Shown here: in pieces, positions 1 through 12,768 of the stretch
Layout: every line of letters begins with the position of its first letter
Numbering within the stretch: position 1 is the stretch's first letter
Source of the DNA: Takifugu bimaculatus
Taxonomy: Eukaryota > Chordata > Actinopteri > Tetraodontiformes > Tetraodontidae
Direction of reading: 5' to 3'
NCBI GenBank assembly: GCA_004026145.2
Contig: CP034990.1
Span: 13,699,947 to 13,763,946, forward strand
DNA: 64,000 nucleotides
Notes under the pieces: model-generated
The model's input: the letters and a program-made list of their open reading frames with translations, nothing else
Told to the model about the DNA's origin: nothing
Database searches by the model: none
Program-made: the position numbers and the translations under genes

Positions 1-2849
1 CAACAGATTCTGGCACCAACACAACACTGACCTACTTGCTGCATTCTTTAGCATTTTCAAACCCTTTTTTGTCTCTGTGATTGTGGAAAAGCAGCAGCCA
101 TCTGTCAGTATGAATTCCACCAAGTGTGTTGTCTGTGTTTTATAATCTGTTTATAGAGATAAAGTGTCTTTTATCCTATGCCGGCTACACGACATTATAT
201 GGGTAGCCTTCCCGTCGTGTTTATTTTATTTTAAAAATCACCTTACAACATTGAGGAAATCCCAACTGATAGCGAAAACTGTGTCAGTAACTCGATTGCC
301 TTCAATCCAATCGCCCCACACACACAAAGCTAATATCGGCTCAGTTTTGACTGGCTGTTTACCCACCGTCTGTTGTTTCAGTGGACAAACCAGAATTACT
401 GTGAGTTTGTGTCAACGTACTTTTCAAGAATGGAACTAAATTGATGTCACTGTGAAAAGAAACCATTGCACCGATTTTGGAAGCCAACACATCTGAAATT
501 AGTGTCCAATTTAATTGTCAGCTCAAAAGGTCCCTTTAAAACATTTCCATGTTCCATTTTCCAAGTTGCCCGGTGGTGGATGTGTAAGGATAATAGCGGC
601 TGTTTCTGTCAACACAGCTTTAAGCTACGCTAACAAAAGGTCAATCCTGCAACTCAATTCCAGTTTTGTTAAAGGATCAGACCCTCAACGACGGACGCTT
701 CTTTCACAGCTCTCTGAGAAGCTTTTGTCCTTTGACCTTCCGTCGTGTGACGTTTACACCAACAAAAATAGGCAGTGCTTAAAATAATTGGCAAGCAAGC
801 AGATTTTAAAGCTAAAGCTAGAACTGGACCATGAAGAGACGAAGTCAGGACTGGAGATCAAATGTACAAGTGACGTTTACAGCAATCGGATAACCCCTCT
901 CCTCCCCTCTTAGAGGATAAATTGATCTTAAAGTTCTGATCTTATTCCGCTCAGTAAACCTACACGCATCCTTCAACCCTGCAGTGGAAACCTCAGATCT
1001 TTTTCACATTTCCTGATTTTCCATACGTCCTGATCTTCAGAGGCCCAAGATCGCAGACAGATTTGGAAAAAGTATCAGATGTAGACCTTTGAAGAGAGAT
1101 CTTTGCTTTGGGGGCGTGCGTGCTGATACTCTTAGCTTAACAGAACCTGGATGGTGGGCTTCAAAAGACTTGGAATATGCCAGAATCTCTGCATTTATTT
1201 TAAAGCTAAACAGGGAAAGAGAAGAGCACGTGGTTGTTTGACCGGATCAGGAGATGGTTGTAGATGACATCCTCCACCAGCTGGAAGACCTGGTGCTGTG
1301 ACGTCATTGCACAGAATCAAGCGTCCGTCACACACAACAATCAGCAGCAGTGGATTGTCAGTTATATTTCTTATCTATATTTTTATAGATCTTCTTCCTC
1401 CCGCTAAAAGAACCCAAACAGGGGACTGAATTCGGCCCAGGTCTCCATAAGCTCGGCCAGTCTGCTGGAATGAAGGAACTGTGATTGATCACGGGTGACA
1501 GACATGAATGAGAAGCACTTTGAAACTTTCATCAAGGTGACCTGAAGGCTCAGCCTGTCAGGATGATGTGCAGCACTGCATGAAAACTGGATCTGAACCT
1601 CCCCAATTGGGTCGACTGCAAAGATGATTTGCTTATTCGCATGAAGAACGATAAGAACGAATAAAGATCTACCGATCTCATCACAGTGATCAGGCCACAG
1701 TGTAAGTTATACAGTATAATGTTGTACAGGCTATTATTTTTCATTTTTAATCTGTAAGGACCAGTCCTTGGCCCTTCCTTTTAACACAACCTGTTCAAAA
1801 AGAGGAAATCCTAACAAGGTAATAAGAAGAGGGGCTTTAGAGCTGCTTCACTGGAAATCAGCAGTGACATGCGAGACGTGTTTTATTGGCATACGGTGAG
1901 TTTTCCTGCGGAGGACCCCTCTCAGACCGGCTCCTGAGAGACGGAGACCAGATGGAGGCTGACAAGCTTTAGCGGCAAACGTTTTAGCTGATGAGGAAGG
2001 AAAAAACAGAAGAAAGTAGGAAGTGCTGAGAGGATGCTAAAGGCAGCTAGTGGGGAGAGGATTTGATTTTTTTTTAAAGGTAAATTAAACTGTTATTTAC
2101 CAGCAGCTACTGGGCTCTCGGGATAGATGAAAACACACATTGTGATCTACACAGTGACATCGTGAGAATTTGCTCCAGAATGGAAACAATGTTTGTTTTC
2201 AGCCTCGGAGGATCCTAAAGGTGGTCTCCACGTTTGCTGCCACGTTGTGACACAAACATAGACCATTAAAGTGTATCATACTTCTAATTAAATCCCAGCA
2301 GATGAGTGATGGATTTACAGGAAAGAGAATCCACAGATTTCTTGTGACAAGCGCGGAACGGCTGAATCAAGGGACCCTGTTAGCAGGTTTGACTGGTTTA
2401 AACTGTGAAATCAACAACAGATCTGAATCCATTGAAATACAAGGCGGAAATCTTATGAGTGTTTATTTACAAAGGGCGTATGTTAAATGTTTGTATTTGC
2501 ATTATGGGATGATTGGAGCAGAACAACTATATTAGCAACTATGTTAAATACACAAAAGTGATAAAAAGTGGAAATTGTAATGTAAATGACGAGCGTGAAG
2601 AGACGGCGCCAGTTGCTTTATTTTGAGTTTACTTTAAGTTTCCTAGTTATCCAAATAACACACTAAACAACTGTTTCAACTTTTTCATCACTTGTTATAC
2701 TATTCAAGATTTTTATTACATTACCGTGGAAAGTCGGCTACAGATTCTTTGAAAAATGCATTAAGTACCGAGTTAAAACTAAGCCAATCAGATAAACCAC
2801 CTCTTGGAAAAAGGTGGCTTTATGAGTTATAACCAGCAACTGCAGCCAG

Positions 2850-2863
2850 CCAGCAGGGGGCCG
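2850..2863 (+). promoter_or_regulatory. candidate CTCF-binding site
   Basis: CCAGCAGGGGGCCG fits the vertebrate CTCF core (CCASYAGRKGGCRS) at all positions but one. Confidence 0.35.
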
Positions 2864-3221
2864 CGGGGAAGTTGAGGTTGATGAGCAGAAGGAGGTGAAC
2901 GTATGACCGAGTGTGGCCACGAACGCACACGCAGCGCCAGTTCCTGCCACGCTGTTACCACGCTCATTAAAGTTGTTGTCTTGTCCGTCTGTCCTTATTA
3001 TTTAACACTGCGTCCACGTTTCCCACAGAGGCCGCTGTGCACGCTTGTCGTAATGAGCACCGTGCATGTTCACACGCTGACGCACAAACTGAGGTCGTAA
3101 CGGCTCATTTTATCGTCTGATGGTGTCTTTCACTGTCACTACACAGGTATAATACATGTGCTGCTGTGCGTGTTACAATGACCAACTGAGAAAACACACA
3201 TTTTCTCTCTCAAACACAACC

Positions 3222-3239
3222 CACACACACACACACACA
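3222..3239 (+). repeat. (CA)n microsatellite
   Basis: Nine uninterrupted CA repeats. Confidence 0.9.
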
Positions 3240-3445
3240 GTTTGGCACTGACAGCATGCAGCAACAACTCAGTATCACCAAAGAAAAACACATTTTTAAT
3301 TAATGGAGGAAATATTCCTGAGGTGGGGTGAGACAGAGCTCCTCACATGATAGTCTCACCTTCATTGAAAGCTTGTCTCAAATTAATTAGTTTATGCTGA
3401 TGATGTCTTCTTCCTCCTCACACGTGCTTCAAACTGTCACTCAAA

Positions 3446-3448
<3 letters not shown>

Positions 3449-3502
<54 letters not shown>
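3449..3502 (+). repeat. (GT)27 microsatellite
   Basis: 27 uninterrupted GT repeats. Confidence 0.97.
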
Positions 3503-3505
<3 letters not shown>

Positions 3506-4144
3506 GACAGAGCGATGCGTTTCCATACGTCTGCTGTTTTACTTCCTGGTCACATTCCATCTGCGATGTCTTCCCATGGAACAAATAATAGCCTTTCGAA
3601 ACGGTAACCTTTCAAAGGACCTTGAGATGTGCCAACCGCCTTTCACGGGGCTTCAACATGACCTTTTTCATTAGAGGAACTGATACAGATCTGAATTTTA
3701 ACGGTTTTCTTTTGCCAGCAAGTGGAGAATCTTCAACGCAGCCTGTTGAATATTCATCAGCCTTAAATCACTTTATCCCCTGCAAACGTTCCCCTTTAAT
3801 CTTTCATTCCCTAAATAATTTTGAATTTTTCTGTGTTTCATTTTACAAAAACATCTGCAAGTGAAGCAGAAAGAGCACTTCCTGTTCAAAAGTTTGAAGA
3901 CAGAATCCTGAAGGGAGGTCCAGGAGTATGTGCAGGTCATTAACACAAACTGGTCAATCTTCTATTTGTCCATTACCAACTGTGCCTCCAAACAAGCTGA
4001 ATACAACTACAAAACAGTTAAAAGGTCAAAAACTGCAGCTTAATTGGGAAGCACTGTCAGTTTTAAGTGCCTAATGTTTTGCCTTTTCCTGAATGATGCA
4101 CTTTCTAAAATGAATTTAAATGAATTCTCACCTCCATGAGATGT

Positions 4145-4163
4145 GCTGCTGCTGCTGCTGCTG
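4145..4163 (+). repeat. (GCT)n microsatellite
   Basis: Six copies of a GCT/CTG unit. Confidence 0.9.
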
Positions 4164-4309
4164 CACAGAAAAGGCTGCTGGATGTTGGAGGGACTCACTG
4201 ATGAGGCGACGCTTCAGTCATAAAACCTCATTGAAACTGATTTGATTAAATCGCTTCCTGTTGTCGTTAGGCCATTAGAAGATGGTAGAGACCTGCCCTC
4301 TTGAGGAAA

Positions 4310-4780
4310 CAAATCATTTTGGGACAGAAAGGGCTTTAGAATGATGGAAGGATGAGGGAAGGAAGAAGGAAGCAAAATTAGTATTCCAATGAAGGAAAAT
4401 GGATCTGGACAAAGAGTGGAGCAGATGGTGGTCAGGGAGTAAAAAGACTGGGCACTGAGAGATGGAGAGAGGAGTAAAAGCTACCACTGAGACACAGAGA
4501 GATGGGAGAGAAAGACAGATGGAGACGGAGGAAGGGGGAGGGAGGGGTGTTTGTTCCTCTTGTTGGTGTCTTTGAGGTTCAGCTGTAGGGAGACTGCAGT
4601 TTGCTGCAGTACAGCGCGGAGGTCTAAACCAGTGGGCACCTGTGCATCCTGGGAGCCATGCTGGGAGCAGAGTTAGAGATGGTGGTGATGGTGATGGGGG
4701 AGCACCTGGGAGTGAGAGATGATGGAGGGTGCAGGGGAGAGGCAGCAGAGACAGGTGGGGAAACAGCAGGGGGCCAGGCT
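4310..4780 (+). other. purine-rich tract
   Basis: Nearly 500 bp strongly enriched in G and A on the plus strand, with GAGA-like and AGGG-like stretches. This composition explains the 157-codon Pro/Leu/Ser-rich open frame on the other strand, which is not taken as a gene. Confidence 0.7.
4763..4776 (+). promoter_or_regulatory. second candidate CTCF-binding site
   Basis: ACAGCAGGGGGCCA shares the CAGCAGGGGGCC core and orientation with the site at 2850, 1.9 kb away. Confidence 0.25.
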
Positions 4781-6905
4781 GCCACATAGAATACCTTTAA
4801 AAAGCTTGAGGACCCAAACGTGTGCCTTTGGAATGTTCCCTGTGAGGGGCAGGAGGTCCATGAAAGAACACATTACACAAGGAATGTGTTTTCTATAATC
4901 ACTTCCCTTTCACGATATATTTACTCCTGCTAGAACATCAACACCAAACTGAGCCAATAAGACCTACTGAAATCACAGGAGGTTATCGTTATCATATTTT
5001 CATGAGCATTGAACCACATGTCAGCCACCTCTTATGAAGCCAATTTTCTTTACATTCTTCTGCTCCAAATGTCCAGAAAAGAACATAATTGTACAACACT
5101 TATTAAGTTGTGGCTGTAGCGACAAAGGAGACAAACATCGATCCAGTCAAGATGGACACAAGTCCGGAATGGCTTCACCTCAGCCTGTCTTCTTTTGTTG
5201 CCATCACAATAAACCCACAGAGGACCTTTGAACTCATCAAGGCAACCGTGTCTGTCTTTCAAAGAGAAGTGATTGACGACTGATCTTCTGTCCTCTCTCA
5301 TAAAGTTGGGCATTTCAGGACAAGGTGCAACAACCACGTGCACGCCGAAGCGTTGCTTCAGAGCGCTGCTGCCTTTAAAGACGCTGAATAAACACCAACC
5401 CCAAATCCAAATGGCGTTGTTAAATAGGAAACTTTCCAAGGAGGTCGGGGGCCTGTTTCTTTAACTGCACCCTGCTGCCTTACAGTCTGGGGTACTTACA
5501 TCAGTCATGGGGGTGGATAAAATTCCACATTAATCGAGATCTCTCGTCATTTTAATTGTAAACCAACATGGATTTTAGGGGGCTAAATTCTACACATAAT
5601 AATAAGAGGACAATAAGGGGTTGATTTGTTCAGGTTTCAGTTAAAATAATGTGATTATGTGCAGTGAAACAAGTTGTTTTGCTCAGTTAAATTTATTTTC
5701 ACATATTTTTGATAGAACAAACAGTATGTAAACAGAATAAATTACCATTCATTGGTACACAATCTGTCATGTTGACTATGCTCCCTTGTGGTTGACTGAT
5801 AACACAGAGCCACCGGAGATCTCACGTATTAATTACAGGCCTATTTTTCCTTCAAATGCCTGGGAAACCAAATAATGGGTGTGGTGGACTGTTATCACAC
5901 CGATCCTCTCATACATGCTGCTGCCTGTTATTATTCACTGGCCACACAATGAAATGCTGCTTGCAGTGTTGCTAATTTGTGTCAAGATGGGGGGAGGGGG
6001 CAGCTGGGGTAGTTAATATCAGTATAAGTCATGTAAGGATTTCCACCTGAAGGTAATGACAGGACAAATACAGAGCTGATCGGCTTACTTGCCTTGGAAT
6101 GATAGTTTTACTGCTCAATCAAGTATTCATTTTATACCAAAATAATGACCCATTGAGCCTTCCTCTTCTGGGATAAAACCAAAGCAATTAAAAAGTATGT
6201 GAACCGTCTAAGGTGGGAAATCTATCCCCTCCAAAAGATAACGATGAAGGCAGGAACGTGGAGACCTTTGGGGATCCACTGATGCATCTTCAGAAACCTT
6301 CACAGACTGCCAATGTCACGGTCAAACAGCCAAAGACAGCGGGAAGCAAAGTCCAACAGTGCCAGAAGTCCAGGCTGCTGGACTCCTACCGTGACAACCG
6401 ATGGTTACTAACCAACCCATTGAAAGGCAGCACAAACGGTTTACACGGTTTAAAAAACAAATTATTACTAAAATACGACCTTAACTGGACCGCTCATGTG
6501 CATGTAAACGCGTTAGTCCAACTAAGATGCGCAGATAATGCGACTGGAGATCAATTTGCTCCAGCACGTACCTGCATTGATTAGAGTTAAACAATGTTGC
6601 ATAATGCCCACGCCGGCATATGACCCCAGAACACAACCATTCTAGAAATCCGGGGTTTTACCTGCCCCTAAGTAAAGAATTGATTAGCTGTAAGAGTGTC
6701 CATTTTCCTGTCCATTTTCCTGTTACCTGGGACGAATTAGGTCAACCAGAAAGGGCGGCAGTGCTGAACAGTGCTGAGGACATTTGACATTCTCTGCCTG
6801 TAAACCGAGACGAAAGGACAAAATTCTGATGCCAAAGTTCAATACTGAGCATAGCTTGATTAATCTGTGCATGTAAACATACTGACTAGTGTCTAGACTG
6901 AAACC

Positions 6906-6906
<1 letters not shown>

Positions 6907-6971
<65 letters not shown>

Positions 6972-6988
6972 CACACACACACACACAC
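6907..6988 (+). repeat. (AC)n microsatellite
   Basis: 31 AC units, one CT interruption at 6969-6970, then nine more. Confidence 0.97.
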
Positions 6989-7263
6989 TTCCTCTGCCAT
7001 CCTCTGGGTCTGTCAGCCTTTCATGGAACGTTTGACATGTTTGTAATATAACAATATAACAGCCACAGGAAACTGAACAGTAAGACAGAAGATTAGTCAT
7101 TAATACTCAAGCACATAACCAATTAAAAGTCAAATGATTCAGTTAGCTTGTGTAAGTAAGAAAAAAACACTTGTGTGATGTAATTTAAACTCAGCCTGAA
7201 GCCGATTGCAGGTAAACATGACAGATAATGAATCATTTTCAGGACAGAAACGGTACCAGGCCT

Positions 7264-7296
7264 GGGGTGGGGGGGTGGGGGGGGGGGTGGGGGGGG
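7264..7296 (+). repeat. G-rich tract, G-quadruplex candidate
   Basis: Four runs of 4-11 G separated by single T residues. Confidence 0.9.
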
Positions 7297-8193
7297 ATGA
7301 TGTCACGGTCCACTGCTGCAGGTCAGTGCTGGATTAGCACTTGAGAAGCTGCCTGACAAAGATGTTCTCATATTTCCTTCCAGGCTCTTTTTTGCTGACA
7401 TCTTCATTGTCAGCACACTTTGGTTCTGCAGAGTCCTCCCATGTTACTGCTCTCAGGAAATACTCCACTGGAAATGCACTCAGAGTGTAGAGAACTCTGC
7501 ATGCGCTGCAGCTGTCAGGCTCGCTTCAGATTTAAGAGGCATTCTGATGAGAATAATTTGACTTTGGACTGATTGGCCCATTAGGGGAGCAACTAAAATC
7601 CTACTGAAGACACTAATACTTGTTTAGTTGAGATGTCACAGTAAAATTGAATATGTGTGATTAGTTTACGTTTGTGGAGGGTTTTTTCCCCTCACTTCTA
7701 CGGAAGCAGCTGTGACAGAGAAATAACAGAAGATTTAAAACATAGACCTCATTTGGAAGACCTCGAGCATAATGCTGGTTTATGTTCCTCAGACTGTTTG
7801 GAGGCAAAGACCTGCCACAGGTGCCAGTTTCCCACTGAGGTTTCTGGACAATTCCAATGTTTTCAATCATTCAGAGATGATCCACATTTAACGTAACACC
7901 TCCTTCCTGAAAGCTGTGAAGATTAATCCTGACTGGGAAGACACTCCCCCCGTCTTTTCCGTCGGCTCCTCCGTCTAACATTTGTATCTTTCTGATTATA
8001 TTGTATCTCAATGATCAAACCCTCTGGGTGACACCAAGAGAAGCCACATTTATATCTCACATTCATATTTAAACCATAATTTGAGGCAATGGTGGCAAAA
8101 TACACCTGTCTAGTCAGACAAACCAGAAAAACAACCTCTGTGATATGACTAATCCTCATTTTAACATATCTGTCTGCTTGAGTGTTCTGAAGT

Positions 8194-8230
8194 CCCCCCC
8201 CCCCCCCCCCCCCCCGACACACACACACAC
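8194..8230 (+). repeat. (C)22 homopolymer joined to (AC)n
   Basis: 22 consecutive C, then GA and seven CA-type units. Confidence 0.95.
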
Positions 8231-8259
8231 TTCTGATGAATAGCGGCTCGAACTGCTGA

Positions 8260-8560
8260 GTGATCGAGATGAGAGGGAAGGTGCGGATTAGATGAATATC
8301 AAGAAGGATAAAAAAAGGGCAGCTGGGGTAAAAAGGTGGATTAGAAAGGGAAGAAAAGCCAATGTAGGAGGTGAGGAGTGAAGTGAGAAAAAGAGGGGTG
8401 TTTGACTTGATTGTGAAGATGTAATGATGGGTAGAGAGGAGGAGGTGTGGGTGAGGTGAAACAGAGATGGGGGAGGGGGTTCCTGTGGGAAGGTTGTGTT
8501 AATGATCAGAGCTGAAAGGAGGAAAGAGAATGCTATTAAGAATCTTTGAAAAAGATTAAA
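8260..8560 (+). other. second purine-rich tract
   Basis: About 300 bp rich in GGA, GAA and GGG on the plus strand. The opposite 93-codon Ser/Phe/Leu-rich frame is a by-product. Confidence 0.65.
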
Positions 8561-9514
8561 AACCCCCAAAGCAACGTATACAATTCAAGCAGAAACTGTA
8601 AAAAAGGAACCAGTCAACTCGGTGGCAGATGAACACAAAGCTGAACTCCCAAAATATCTCAGATGTACAGAACAAAAGCTCCTTCAGAAGAAACAACAGA
8701 AACAGCTGCAGCAAAACCAGCAGGAGATGGCATGAATGGAGATAATCTCATCCCTCTGCACTGCATTCTCTGTGGTTACGCCACAGCCGTGCGCAGTAGT
8801 TAAATTATTTGGATGTGGAATTTGTCAAACACACCATAGGTGGATGGATCCTGATACAATAACCTTCATCAATCACAGTAATTATTCACCATCCTTGTGG
8901 AAGCGCATGAACTGCAAATTCAGACATAGCTATTAACCCTAAATTAGCGTTAGCTTGACCATCTAGATGCTGGAGATAGTGATTTTAATTAGCTTTGTGG
9001 GCTTGTGACAACAAACAGTAACACTTGCAGAAAAACAATTAAAAAATAAACCTTTGACAACCTTTGATCAATGACATGAACAGGATCGTATTCATGCCAC
9101 GTTAGCAGCAGTCCGCGAAGAGCTACTCAAGCTGCTTCTCTGTATTTGTCATGACAACAAACGTCTTTACTTCTAATCTTCTATTCCTGAAGAAAAACAA
9201 GGCCAGTTTAAAGGGAGGCTCAAATAACATGAATAAGATAATACACTGGGTGCATTTGTGCTGCGCCTGTGCTTTGAAATGACAGCAGAGCTGATACATT
9301 TCCATTTAAATCAATGTTTGTGTGCACGCCGGCTGCGGCTCGGTCCCGTTCCGACTCCTCCACAGCCCTGACGCCCCAGAGCCCTCCAAAAAAACACGCC
9401 TGGCTTCTATTTTTGCTTGACGGCGGAGCACAACAAAGCAACCAGGCACGCTGCAGCGCGTGCAGGACAGGAACTCCAGTGCACGCGGTGAAACCGTTCT
9501 TGGCGCGTCATTAG

Positions 9515-9571
9515 GGTGGCTCTGGTGCGTTCAGGTGGCTCTGGTGCGTTCAGGTGGCTCTGGTGCGTTCA
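9515..9571 (+). repeat. 19-bp unit in three perfect tandem copies
   Basis: The unit GGTGGCTCTGGTGCGTTCA occurs three times without a change (9515-9533, 9534-9552, 9553-9571). Confidence 0.95.
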
Positions 9572-10859
9572 GGTTAATAGCAGTTAACAGAATACGGGTC
9601 GACTAAAACAAACATTAATTGCATTCCTTAAACTGCATAAAGGTCAAATCAGCAATTCTGTTAATCTGTAGTGTAAAGTCAATTTCTGATGCAGCAACAA
9701 CCCACAATAAAGGTCACTTCCTGACACCTAACATGTATTGAAGGTCCAAAGGAAATGTTTTATCAATTAATTTAGTGTGTGAACAGCAACCTCCTGATCT
9801 CCTGCCTGCAGAGACGTCTGTCACCGCTGCAGCGCTTTAGGTTCTCACGGTTTGAGCACAGGTTGTGGCAGATTTGCCTTGTGGGATTGTGGGATGCAAA
9901 GCATCTGCGACTTTTAGGAAGGGGGGGGGGGGTGCTTAACAACCCTCAGATGGAACAAATGATTAAAAAGAGAGGTGACAATAACCCCGCGGGGTCTTTC
10001 ACAGAGTTTATTTTCATCATATTTTGGCCCTGGCGTCAGCAGACGTGTACGCTCCTGCATCCTGTCACACGGTCCTCACGGGGCGATCAGCGTCTCCGCT
10101 CCCCGACTTGCTTCTCATCAATAATTTGTTGCACCACTCTGTGCCAGGCAATTCTCATGGCCATTTCAGCTTCATTATGCAACCCCCCCCCTTCCCCCCA
10201 AAAATTCCTCTTACATCTCACTGGTCGGTGAATGCACTCTCTTCACTGTCACCAGCCCTGATGTTGTTTACTCTTACAGCTGTCAAATATGTGTTTGTCA
10301 CCAGAAGAGGGTGGGCAACTTTGGGACGAGGCATGATTCCAACAGATGCAAGTCCCTCTTGACCTCCACCACTTTATTTGCTCTCACCGCGGCAGCCGGA
10401 GGAGCTAATGTACTAATATCCTCTTGCACAAACATTTAGAAAGTTAAAACCCTTGACAGTAAAAGCATACATGCACTCAAGTACTCGTTTTGAAGGCGAC
10501 GGCGCCGTTTTTCTGTCCACAGGCATCACTTCTTGGATGCAGCTGCTACGGGAAAAAATATCTTAAAAACTGAAACGTGGTGACAAGAAAATGTGACATA
10601 ACAGGTAGTTGCTGTTGTGTTGGTGGCTTCGCAGGAGCCGGGGCTCGAATAACATAATTACTGTCTAAACTGTCTGAAGATGTTTTTCTCCGCCGATGAC
10701 GTAGCACAGCAGGATGTTTGGTAGGTGGAGGTGAGGCAGACACCAACACCACATGTGTGTCATCAAATGATGACAGACGAGGGCTTATAGGAGGAAACAG
10801 CCAGACCGATAGTATTTTAGCCAGGTGTGTCAGATCATCATGCAACGTTTCCAATAAGC

Positions 10860-11200
10860 AATAATCGCGCCTTTCCACGCTCTCCTGCTGCTGATGTTGA
10901 CTCAGTCTTTCCTAAGAAGATGCCACTGACGATGTGCGCATGCATGATTTATGCGGGCAGCTTTACGGCCGCGCGTCGGGGAAATAAGCTGGAGCATATT
11001 TTCTGTGTGTGAGCCGGAGCCTCCGCTCTGACTTTGCCCTGGGACTGGATAGCTGCTGTCACCGTGTCTGACAAACCCGGCGCCGCTGCAACAAATCAGT
11101 CTCCGCCCAATCTTGGTGAATATAATGAGAGCAGACCTGCGGGCTTCCAGAGGTGCGCGTCAGCACTTACGAGTGTGTGTTGGGCCGGATGGGAGAATGA
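10860..11200. promoter_or_regulatory. CpG-dense patch, possible alternative promoter
   Basis: CpG is frequent compared with the surrounding AT-rich DNA (for example GCGCC near 10867 and GGCCGCGCGTCGGGG near 10967), with a CCAAT-box-like CGCCCAATC near 11105. It lies ~10.5 kb before tspan4 coding exon 2. No initiator ATG matching the tetraspanin N-terminus follows it, so at best it would serve a 5' non-coding exon. Confidence 0.2.
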
Positions 11201-12669
11201 GGGAGGAGAGAATGCTCTGGAGATTAGAGATTTATTGATTACCCTCTGCAGCGTCTCTCTCCACCTCCTTCCTCTCTCCTCCCCAGGTCTCCTATTCTTT
11301 GGCAGTATATTTATGCTGGTGGTATAGGCCACTGCTCTGCAGTATGTCACAGCCTCCCACTGACCCCCCCACCCCCACCCCCCACCACTTCTCTACAAGC
11401 AGCGTTGCAGAGGCTTACAAAGTGTACCAACAGCATTATGATGACAACAGAGAACGACGGCAATTAAATGCTGCGCCCAGCGGCCCCCCTGCCAACCCCT
11501 TTTTTAGAGTGTTTTCCTCTCACCGCTGCTCTCTGTGCAGCTTTGATCGGCAGGATAAAACCGAGACGCCGCTGCTTTGTGCTGGTTTCACGATGATGCG
11601 GTTTGAATATGAATGAATGCGAGCGCCAGAGCTGGCAGTGGCGGTCAGAGGTGGTGGCGGAGGGGTTAAGCGTTGGATTTAGTGGAGGCTTCAGGCTTCT
11701 AACATTGCAATGTGTTTGTTTCTGCTGGTCTCCCACAGAGCTCCCACGGAACGGGGCTCCTGCTGCTAAATCTTATCCCCAACAGCAGCCCAGGCAAATG
11801 TCACAATGACATTTCGCAAACCTGGAAAAAAATAAAAAAAAATAAAAATGCTAAATCTTTAGACCAAACCTTCGCACCTACAGTGTACATGCTATAGTCA
11901 CAGAAACTTTATACACAAAAACTTTTAGACCCATAAATCCAAATATGAAATAACTTAAAATGTAAAGTCTAAGGGTCTATAAAAACCTCTGCACAGCCGT
12001 CTCCTGAGTCACTCAGCAATATTTACGCCTGTGTTGCCTGTAAACTTTGTTTCCTGCAGGGATTCAGCTGGTGTTCACCTGAAACATGTAGGTGTTTTCC
12101 TGTTCCAAAAAAATCCATACGACCAAAGCCAGGAGACAAGAGAACATTTGTGGAGCAGGATGACCGGGCTCCTGCAGCTTTCTTTAGACCGAGCACAGAC
12201 ATGATGCAATCAGGGGGATTAGCTTCTGAGCCAGGAGCGCCGAAGTTGTCCGGGCACCTAAATCCCCCGCAGGAGTGGAAGCAGCTCCATGTTTGGTTAC
12301 AGATATCGAGAATCCCTGCAGGACAAATGAATAATTAAAGTTTTCTGACTGAAGAGCAGGTGGTTGGATGTTTTCTGAGCGAGACGGATAATAAACGCTA
12401 TCAGGAGCCGTAGATTTTATAATTCGATATCGGTGCCATCAGCTCCAGCAAAGCAGTCAGGGTTAAAAATATCTGCACTTCATTATGGAATCATCAGCGT
12501 AATTCACGGGCAGGTGTAGATAAAATCCCCCCCCTGGACAAATATGCTAATATAGATTTTTTGGAAGGGCGAAATATGTCTACAGCTCATATTTAGAACG
12601 TTTGATTTTTGCGTGTATTCATTAATGGTGTCTTAACCTAGTTTACTGTACATGTGCTTTCATTTGAAT

Positions 12670-12670
<1 letters not shown>

Positions 12671-12728
<58 letters not shown>

Positions 12729-12768
12729 ACACACACACACAATCACACACACAATCACACACACACAC
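12671..12768 (+). repeat. (AC)n microsatellite with interruptions
   Basis: A long AC run followed by AG and AATC interruptions and further AC blocks. Confidence 0.97.

Noticed and set aside
1254..1301. Short frame reading MVVDDILHQLEDLVL then stop, preceded by a possible acceptor
   Set aside because: Only 15 codons. It looks amphipathic and exon-like, but there is too little to separate from chance.
3453..3674. Frames with long Cys-Val or Thr-His runs here and at other AC/GT tracts (6723-6968, 12652-12885, 35831-36058)
   Set aside because: They are translations of dinucleotide microsatellites.
4314..4787. 157-codon minus-strand open frame rich in Pro, Leu and Ser
   Set aside because: It is the complement of a purine-rich tract; stop codons are rare there because of base composition.
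9779..10231. 150-codon plus-strand open frame
   Set aside because: No domain and no exon boundaries; it spans G and C homopolymers.
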